37,633 bases of DNA from Paraphysomonas bandaiensis (taxonomy: Eukaryota; Chrysophyceae). The DNA is taken from NCBI GenBank assembly GCA_965644295.1, contig CBFFRP010000336.1, forward strand, positions 1-37,633, read 5' to 3'. Of this stretch, positions 9,912 to 17,141 are shown piece after piece. Every line of letters begins with the position of its first letter. Within the stretch, counting starts at the first letter, position 1. The notes beneath the pieces are model-generated. The model did no database searches, was not told the origin of the DNA, and saw only the letters and a list, made by a program, of their open reading frames with translations. The translations under genes and the position numbers were made by a program.

Positions 9912-10090
9912 AGAAGTATGTAGAAGAGCCGGGAGTAATATCACTGACCAAAAAGGGATCGGCGATGGAGACCCAAGGAGTGGGAAGTTTTCAGCAGTGG
10001 CACGGCATCAAAGTATGTAACGATGCAGTGAAAAATATTGTCTCTGGAGAGGTATGCTGCGGGCTATGGGGTATGGACTCGAATTACTGA
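9821..10090 (+). CDS. Copia aspartic protease segment, -1 frame relative to gag
   Basis: The frame stays open from about 9818 to the stop at 10088-10090 and reads ETGDERVYLDSCAGKQLFIV. The D-S-x-A motif at 9857-9868 matches the copia protease active site (usually DSGA), with Cys in place of Gly. The frame change from gag is -1 and lies within 9818-9911. The switch to integrase near 10054-10088 is again -1. Programmed shifting cannot be excluded for the first, but two shifts in one element fit ordinary indel decay better. Confidence 0.7.
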   Translation, partial: KEYEETGDERVYLDSCAGKQLFIVKDDRVLEKYVEEPGVISLTKKGSAMETQGVGSFQQWHGIKVCNDAVKNIVSGEVCCGLWGMDSNY

Positions 10091-12774
10091 GAGTACCAAA
10101 AATCGTAGAATTGAACACTGGCAGAGAGGTGTTGGTTGGAAATTACGATGAGCATGGAGGAATGCCATGGGTGGCATTGCATGATGTGTTAAATTTACCT
10201 TGCATATCGTCCTGCCATTATGTAATGGGGGGGGGAAGCAGTGAAGTGATGCTGTCCGATACAGTTCAGCAGGATCCCCTCGATTTACTGCACGAAAGGG
10301 CCGGTCATGTTGCTAAGGGAAAACTACTGGAGGCTCATAGACATATGCTGATCAAGGGAACAGGGCTACAGCGACATCATTTATCTAAGACTACCAAAAA
10401 GAAGTGTGAGACCAGTTTGTGCAAGTGGTGTGCTAAGGCGAAGATCACTAGACATGCATTTCGAGGACAAAGTGACCAGAATGTGGAGATGAAGGCGACA
10501 GCATTCCTGGAGCGTATTACAGTGGATATTTCGGTTTATATGAATTGTCCATCTGTGGAGGGGTATAAGTACGCACTTGTATTTGTAGATACGGCTACGA
10601 AAGAATTCTGGGAATACGGTCTACGAACGAGAACTGGGGATGAAGTGTTAAAATGCGTGAAGCATCTCTGTGAAGTCAGGCTACCAAAATACCCAGGGTG
10701 GAACAGGATACAGCAGTACCATGCTGATGGTGGACCAGAGTTGATGGACAGGCGAATCAAAGAATACTTGTTACAAAAATTTGGAACCACATTCTCCTAC
10801 ACTACTAGGGAGACACCAGAATTAAACGGTGTTTCAGAACGGAAATTCAGGACACTAGGAGAAATGACATTATCGCTTTTATTGTCATCGGGTATGCCAA
10901 AAGCGGAGTGGTGGAAAGCCTTTAGACATGCATGCTGGGTTCTTAGAAGATTACCCACAAAGACCTATAGAGGGTGGATGTCACCCTACGAGTGTGTTCC
11001 TGGAGGAACGGTGCCAGATTTTTCTTGGTTACGGAAATGGGGGTGCAAGGCGTACGTTCTCATCCCGAAGGCAGATCGCAGGAAAGACTGGGAAGAAAAG
11101 GCACAGACTGGATACTTTGTAGGGTTCCCAGAGGAGCAAATGGGATACCAAGTATTGATTGGAGATACTATAGTTACGTCTGTGCATGTTTTATTCGATG
11201 AATCTGTGCCTGAGAGATCGGCGGATTATTATCGAGAAATGGACGAGGCCATGGTTGCTGTGGATCCTCAGGAACGAAATATTAGAGACTTCGATTACTT
11301 AATCGGAAAGACCCATGAAGATGGCGGCCACCTATACAAGACCACACGAATATTGGTTCGAAAAGGTTTGATTGTAGGGTATAGATCCCTATTGTCTGGT
11401 GGTGCGGAGCAAGTGGAAGATAAGACTCCTATTCACATCGCCGATATAAAGCGGATGAGTGAAGACCTTGCAACAAGAGCATCTGCAAGTTCTGGATCTC
11501 GTGACGACGGGACCAGCGGACATTTATCACAGCAGTTGACTGGGACGGTTCCATCCCCTTCTGACTTCGTAAGTGCTCCGGGAGAGGAAGCTCCATCAGA
11601 TCGCTCATCAAGGGGCAGGCGTGCAAGGGCTCCAAGGGTGGTGACGAATGTGTCAGTTTTGGGTGAGATGCATTTATTGTCGTCATGTGTCGAAGACGAG
11701 TGCAGCCTATTACAGGAGGCAGATTCCATCTGGTGCTCGTCAGCGGGACCTAAGGTGCCTCAGACATATTCCGAATCCTTGGAGTTGCCGGAACGGAAGC
11801 AATGGAGTTCAGCAAGACAAGCTGAACGTGACGGTTTAGAACGTAGGGGAGTCATGGAAGTTAAGCCCATCCCTACCGGTGTCACTCCATTGAAATCTAA
11901 GTATGTTTTCGCCTTGAAACGCAACAAAGAGGGTGCGATTCAACGATATAAGGCAAGACTTGTGGTACTTGGATGCGGAGACCATGAAGGTGGCAGAGCC
12001 AACAATTATGCTCCAGTGGTAAAAGCGGTAACAGTGAGATTGCTTTTAGCAATCGCTTTTGTTATGAATATGGTGGTGCATCAACTCGACGTATCTAATG
12101 CATTTTTGTATGCAGATATACAAGGAGATGTGTATATGTATGCTACACCAGATTTTAAATTGCCACCAGGACACTGCTTTAAACTGAAGAAAAGTTTATA
12201 TGGTCTTCGAAGCTCACCACGGTCATGGTATAAATGTCTTAACAAGTTTATTAAGTCCTTACATTTTATATCATGTATACTTGACCCATGTTTATATTTT
12301 ACACGGATCAGGGGTGAATTAGTTCTGTTAGTAATATATGTAGATGATATGCTGATAGCATGTCGAGATACGAGTATTATTTTGGAAATTAAGCGACGAG
12401 TATGTGAAAGGTTCGATATTACAGATATGAATGAGATTGGCCAGTTTTTGAACGTGAGAGTGACGAGAACTCAGAATTGTCTCAAACTTGACCAGACAGT
12501 GTACATCAAAAAGATATTGGCGAAGTATGTGGATTTTCTGGGTCCAAGGGACAAGACTCGGCGATACCCACTACCTAGTGATGTCATGGATAGGATCAAA
12601 GTGGGAGTGGAACATGTGCATTCGACTGAAGAGCAGGAATTAGTTGACAATTTTCCCTATCGTCCACTAATAGGAGCGTTACTCTATTTATCTATGAATA
12701 CAAAGCTCCGGGAGAGGAAGCTCCATCAGATCGCTCATCAAGGGGCAGGCGTGCAAGGGCTCCAAGGGTGGTGA
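10054..12774 (+). CDS. pol: Copia integrase-RT polyprotein segment, first copy
   Basis: An open frame of 906 codons. Residues 80-126 hold the integrase zinc site (H80, H84, C123, C126). The integrase core has the D,D,E triad at D158 (VDISV), D225 (HADGG) and E262 (NGVSERK). Residues 325-400 resemble the region behind the core (WGCKAYVLIPKADRRKDW). RT follows at about 600-800, with KSKYVFALKRNKEG, QLDVSNAFLYAD, KKSLYGLRSSPRSWY and the catalytic YVDD (D764, D765). The frame then runs into the start of the internal duplication in the wrong frame and stops, so RNase H is reached only through the second copy. Confidence 0.9.
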   Translation: MLRAMGYGLELLRVPKIVELNTGREVLVGNYDEHGGMPWVALHDVLNLPCISSCHYVMGGGSSEVMLSDTVQQDPLDLLHERAGHVAKGKLLEAHRHMLIKGTGLQRHHLSKTTKKKCETSLCKWCAKAKITRHAFRGQSDQNVEMKATAFLERITVDISVYMNCPSVEGYKYALVFVDTATKEFWEYGLRTRTGDEVLKCVKHLCEVRLPKYPGWNRIQQYHADGGPELMDRRIKEYLLQKFGTTFSYTTRETPELNGVSERKFRTLGEMTLSLLLSSGMPKAEWWKAFRHACWVLRRLPTKTYRGWMSPYECVPGGTVPDFSWLRKWGCKAYVLIPKADRRKDWEEKAQTGYFVGFPEEQMGYQVLIGDTIVTSVHVLFDESVPERSADYYREMDEAMVAVDPQERNIRDFDYLIGKTHEDGGHLYKTTRILVRKGLIVGYRSLLSGGAEQVEDKTPIHIADIKRMSEDLATRASASSGSRDDGTSGHLSQQLTGTVPSPSDFVSAPGEEAPSDRSSRGRRARAPRVVTNVSVLGEMHLLSSCVEDECSLLQEADSIWCSSAGPKVPQTYSESLELPERKQWSSARQAERDGLERRGVMEVKPIPTGVTPLKSKYVFALKRNKEGAIQRYKARLVVLGCGDHEGGRANNYAPVVKAVTVRLLLAIAFVMNMVVHQLDVSNAFLYADIQGDVYMYATPDFKLPPGHCFKLKKSLYGLRSSPRSWYKCLNKFIKSLHFISCILDPCLYFTRIRGELVLLVIYVDDMLIACRDTSIILEIKRRVCERFDITDMNEIGQFLNVRVTRTQNCLKLDQTVYIKKILAKYVDFLGPRDKTRRYPLPSDVMDRIKVGVEHVHSTEEQELVDNFPYRPLIGALLYLSMNTKLRERKLHQIAHQGAGVQGLQGW

Positions 12775-13837
12775 CGAATGTGTCAGTTTTGGGTGAGATG
12801 CATTTATTGTCGTCATGTGTCGAAGACGAGTGCAGCCTATTACAGGAGGCAGATTCCATCTGGTGCTCGTCAGCGGGACCTAAGGTGCCTCAGACATATT
12901 CCGAATCCTTGGAGTTGCCGGAACGAAAGCAATGGAGTTCAGCGAGACAAGCTGAACGTGACGGTTTAGAACGTAGGGGAGTCATGGAAGTTAAGCCCAT
13001 CCCTACCGGTGTCACTCCATTGAAATCTAAGTATGTTTTCGCCTTGAAACGCAACAAAGAGGGTGCGATTCAACGATATAAGGCAAGACTTGTGGTACTT
13101 GGATGCGGAGACCATGAAGGTGGCAAAGCCAACAATTATGCTCCAGTGGTAAAAGCGGTAACAGTGAGATTGCTTTTAGCAATCGCTTTTGTTATGAATA
13201 TGGTGGTGCATCAACTCGACGTATCTAATGCATTTTTGTATGCAGATATACAAGGAGATGTGTATATGTATGCTACACCAGATTTTAAATTGCCACCAGG
13301 ACACTGCTTTAAACTGAAGAAAAGTTTATATGGTCTTCGAAGCTCACCACGGTCATGGTATAAATGCCTTAATAAGTTTATTAAGTTCTTGCATTTTATA
13401 TCATGTATACTTGACCCATGTTTATATTTTACACGGATCAGGGGTGAATTAGTTCTGTTAGTAATATAATATGTAGATGATATGCTGATAGCATGTCGAG
13501 ATACGAGTATTATTTTGGAAATTAAGCGACGAGTATGTGAAAGGTTCGATATTACAGATATGAATGAGATTGGCCAGTTTTTGAACGTGAGAGTGACGAG
13601 AACTCAGAATTGTCTCAAACTTGACCAGACAGTGTACATCAAAAAGATATTGGCAAAGTATGTGAATTTTCTGGGTCCAAGGGACAGGACTCGGCGATAC
13701 CCACTACCTAGTGATGTCATGGATAGGATCAAAGTGGGAGTGGAACATGTGCATTCGACTGAAGAGCAGGAATTAGTTGACAATTTTCCCTATCGTCCAC
13801 TAATAGGAGCGTTACTCTATTTATCTATGAATACAAG
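11575..13837 (+). repeat. 1130-bp internal tandem duplication in copia pol
   Basis: 11575-12704 is repeated at 12705-13837. The joint at 12704/12705 has essentially no sequence homology. The unit covers the end of the integrase linker and most of RT. The copies differ at about ten sites, all transitions, plus a 3-bp insertion in the second. Since 1130 is not a multiple of three, the duplication breaks the frame. Confidence 0.95.
12768..13469 (+). pseudogene. Second copy of RT fingers/palm, ends at a new stop beside YVDD
   Basis: Repeats the RT part of pol from TNVSVLGEMHLL to ELVLLVI. At 13467-13469 a 3-bp insertion relative to the first copy puts an in-frame TAA directly before the codons for YVDD. 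The frame itself is unchanged, and reading continues without another stop to 14516. The insertion adds one repeat to a short ATA/TA run, so replication or RT slippage is the simplest cause. Confidence 0.9.
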
Positions 13838-14516
13838 GCCGGATATATCATATGCAGTGGGAGTATTGTCACGATTCTCAACGAAAGTGAATATCACTGC
13901 ATGTAAACTAATGATACATTTAATGCAGTATGTACGAGGTACTACGGAAAAAGGCATTCAATATAGAGGGAAAGATTTTGATCTTCATATGTTCACGGAT
14001 GCTGACTGGGCGGGTGACCCGTTGACGAGGAGATCAACTTCAGGTTATGTTATGTTTGGAGCTGGTGGACCACTATCGTGGGGTTCCAAACTTCAGTCTA
14101 CTGTAGCTACATCGACTATGCAAGCAGAGTATCAATGCTTATATAATGGATTACAGGAAATGATATGGTCTCGGGGGGTGACTGGTGAAGTAGGATTGAA
14201 AATTGACGAGCCCACACCATTATTCCTGGATAGTCAAAGTGCTCAGGATATATCGGAAAATCCAGTGCAACATCAACGATCGAAACATATTGAGATTAAG
14301 TATCATATGATTAGAGAGCATGTGGATCCCGAACAGTTTAATACAGCGAAATTAATTCATGTGAGCAGTCGACAACAGATGGCAGATATATATACCAAGG
14401 CTTTGTGTGGTCCAATATTCATTGAACAGAGGGAGCGAAATCTTGGGGAAAAATTTAAGACTACTGCACAAATTATCGCAGAGGTACCCAAGGTAAAGAG
14501 AGTTCGTCGTAACTAG
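13470..14516 (+). CDS. Copia RT C-terminal part and RNase H
   Basis: Continues after the stop with YVDDMLIACRD, then the RT thumb/connection (IGQFLNVRVTRTQN) and the conserved YRPLIGALLYLSMNTRPD. RNase H follows: TDADWAG, RRSTSGYVMFG, TMQAEYQCL, DSQSAQDI, KHIEIKYHMIREH and MADIYTKAL give the usual copia order and acidic residues. The frame ends in a TAG at 14514-14516, about 145 bp before the 3' LTR. As it stands this segment cannot be made as part of a full Pol. Confidence 0.9.
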   Translation, partial: YVDDMLIACRDTSIILEIKRRVCERFDITDMNEIGQFLNVRVTRTQNCLKLDQTVYIKKILAKYVNFLGPRDRTRRYPLPSDVMDRIKVGVEHVHSTEEQELVDNFPYRPLIGALLYLSMNTRPDISYAVGVLSRFSTKVNITACKLMIHLMQYVRGTTEKGIQYRGKDFDLHMFTDADWAGDPLTRRSTSGYVMFGAGGPLSWGSKLQSTVATSTMQAEYQCLYNGLQEMIWSRGVTGEVGLKIDEPTPLFLDSQSAQDISENPVQHQRSKHIEIKYHMIREHVDPEQFNTAKLIHVSSRQQMADIYTKALCGPIFIEQRERNLGEKFKTTAQIIAEVPKVKRVRRN

Positions 14517-14650
14517 TTAGAGGTGAACGAATGGTGGGAGCTAGCTATACCAGCGGAGTCATACGTCCACCAGTGTCCTATGAGGTTCGGTGGTTGCGTA
14601 TCCGATAGCAATGTTCTTCACAAATTTTAGAATGGTTAACTACATCCAAT

Positions 14651-14660
14651 TGAGTGGGAG
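14651..14660 (+). promoter_or_regulatory. Polypurine tract before the 3' LTR
   Basis: TGAGTGGGAG lies directly upstream of the 3' LTR, where second-strand synthesis is primed in LTR elements. It is short but in the expected place. Confidence 0.7.
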
Positions 14661-15008
14661 TGTTGAGTTCTGCAATATGATGTGATATATATTGTGCAAT
14701 TGAAGTGAGTTAACAGTGTGCAATAGGTAAAGTCAACTCATAGGTGTAACGGGTGATTATAGTTACAAAGGAATTAAATTCAGTTACTGATGTGTGACTA
14801 TACAAGATATAGAACTGACTGATGAACATATGATAAACAGATGTTGCTAAGAACAGATGTTTCAACATATGTTACACGAATATGTAGTGAAGTGTTCAGA
14901 ATAATAATCATAATTTCTTACTTGAAAGTGCATTGTGTTCAATAGAGCAAGAGGTTACGGTTTACGTGTAGAGCAAAGTTAACTTCAGTGAAATGTCCAT
15001 TGTTAACA
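14661..15008 (+). repeat. 3' LTR of copia element, intact
   Basis: 348 bp, TGTTGAG...TGTTAACA. It gives the uninterrupted form against which the nested insertion in the 5' LTR was mapped. Confidence 0.96.
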
Positions 15009-15013
15009 TACAT
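15009..15013. repeat. Target-site duplication of the copia element, right copy
   Basis: TACAT, same as 283-287. Confidence 0.85.
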
Positions 15014-16184
15014 CGTCATGATATCACTTCTCATAATACAGCTCATCACTACTGTATTCTCCAGTAACCGTCATAATTCCAATATCTTAGAATTACAGCT
15101 TTTAATTGCTCAAACAACAAAACTCAACACATTAAATAGTAGGATAATGGAATGTGTACGGATTAGTTATGGGTAGAGGTCTAACTAGTATCTAGCATTC
15201 AACTAGCCACTATATGTTGGTACAGGTTTCTAACGCCTATTGCTAAATAAAAAGCCTTTCAATATAAAAAATATAAGTCAATACTGTGCTACTACAAGTA
15301 TAATTTATTAAGTGCTTAACTGTGGTATCTTACTATTTTGGGCTACAAAAGCTGCTTGTGTGTCACCGAACGCACCAAGGTGCAACCACTTTCGCTCTCT
15401 GTCCTTAAGGTGAACTAGCCCGGATGCATGACTTCAGTATAGGCAGCTCAATACCACGGATGCCCTTGAGGTAGGCCCATGTTGAGTTCTGCTATATGAG
15501 AGCAATTGAGAGCTGTAGTTTTAAGGTACTTAAATTACAGTAGTATACAGTTGTACCCTTAATAGTCGTACCTTGAGAACATCAAATATTGATCAACTTT
15601 ATGTCTCTGTGGAATGTCGTCTAGTTGATCCCTACATAGACCCTTATATCTGTAACTATGCTCGCGAATTGCATCCAATCAATTTTACAACGCTTTACAC
15701 ATGATGTAGGAACAGTATACTAGTCATGTTGTCTGCACGTAAAATACTTATGAAAGATCATTCAGTGCAGCTAAACTTATCATATCCGTCTTGCGCAAAA
15801 GTACTCATCCCGATACACTTGACATGATTCTATTTTCGAGAGCTAAACGCCACTTGTGGCCTGATGCAAACATCTTTCAAATAATTGTGAATTGAAGACA
15901 TAGATGATGAATATGGTGTTAATGCGAGTATTGAATGGTGTTAGGCATTACAATCTGTGATATGATTATACACTTTTATAAACAGTACTAGAAATAAGGT
16001 GCACGCAAGTAATTAGCTACGGACTATATATATTAATACTATTGCAATATATTGTAATATATGTTGGAATACATTGGATTAGTATCAATAGACTCTTAAA
16101 AAACAATTGAACTAGGTATTGGTGGGGAGATATGTCACAATAGTATTACAATATATTGTTCCCTAGCCCTGATATACACGTTTA
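15014..16184. other. Intergenic DNA with a partial copia-LTR-like sequence at 15480-15520
   Basis: No gene was seen. At 15480 the first 13 bases of the copia LTR (TGTTGAGTTCTGC) recur, followed by looser similarity (CAATTGA), and the sequence just upstream resembles a decayed 3' end of a related element. A full second LTR could not be traced. Confidence 0.4.
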
Positions 16185-16565
16185 TGTGTCCAGTATACAT
16201 ATGACAGAGACATGATATATCCACTTATCGCACAACATATGTAACAGAGACATATATATAAGCTTGAAGTTTATATATGATAGACATACATAGATGTTTG
16301 AAGTATATACGTGTCACAGACGTGTACTTGTGTGAAGTATTCATATGGCACATATATATACAGTGCATTGGTGACAGACATATAAACATATATGTGGGCA
16401 GCATGTATGTAACAGAGACTTCTATATGTGACATATACATATAATTCGTACATATAGGTGCATGCACTACATATATAACACATATATATACATTTGTGCA
16501 ATATATATGTAACTATGACGTGTATATGTGCAATACACATGTGACAGAGAGATCTATAAGTGTGC
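16185..16565. repeat. Degenerate AT-rich minisatellite
   Basis: Variants of a unit of about 33-37 bp built around ACATATATATA and GTAACAGAGAC/GTGACAGAC recur some ten times. The copies are strongly diverged, and the short open frames in the stretch are by-products of the repeat. Confidence 0.65.
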
Positions 16566-17141
16566 AATTCACAATAATGAAACATACGGGAGGTGACATA
16601 CAACTGTAATATGTCACCACTTTCACAACACCCATCATTCACACCATTGCCTGTCACTTAAAGTTTGTCTCTGTTGGTTGGGATCGTGGAATCTCAGTTG
16701 CGGGAGCGGTGAAATGAAAGGGACATAACGGAGCGGTATTTAGCTCAAACAGTGCAAGATAATGCTGATACGTGTGTGGATGTAGGCAGGTATACGGGGT
16801 ATATATGGAGTGACAAAGTACTACGAAGAAGTAAGTTGGATATCATCATAATAATAACTGAAAATGCAAACCAAACTGAAATGAAAAACTGAAAAAAGTA
16901 AACAACATGGTTTTGACCGATTGTGTTATGTGGCTAAAAAATGCGCACCAAAGCAAATGCATATATATCCAGGTATAGACACCAAAGCATTGCTGTGTAT
17001 ACTGCGAACAACATGTTGTGTATATGTAATATGTTTTGTGTCTATAATCAATTATTATATTATCTTATGTTAAATTAAGATATCTATCGGTTATATACTA
17101 CACTTAATTTAGTGGTATAAAGAGGGTTATAAACTGTTGCA
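16566..17141 (+). other. Upstream region of the ACBP-PH-START gene
   Basis: Noncoding. A TATAAAG at about 17116 lies some 26 bp before the start codon and a second TATAAA follows at about 17129. They are close to the ATG for a TATA box, so promoter assignment is only tentative. Confidence 0.3.

Larger units (their letters stand above)
288..15008 (+). mobile_element. Ty1/copia LTR retrotransposon, plus strand, with nested insertions
   Basis: The full element is bounded by 5-bp TACAT duplications and by LTRs that start TGTTGAG and end TGTTAACA. The gene order is gag, protease, integrase, RT, RNase H; integrase upstream of RT defines the copia superfamily. After removing the 8361-bp insertion in the 5' LTR and the extra TA, the element is about 6.4 kb, of which about 1.1 kb is an internal duplication. 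The two LTRs differ by one substitution and four indels of 2-3 bp over about 348 bp, so the insertion is young. The coding region is no longer functional: it has two frame changes, the duplication, and a stop beside the YVDD motif. Confidence 0.95.

Noticed and set aside
16225-16657. Minus-strand frames rich in Tyr, Met, Ile and His
   Set aside because: They are by-products of the AT-rich minisatellite.
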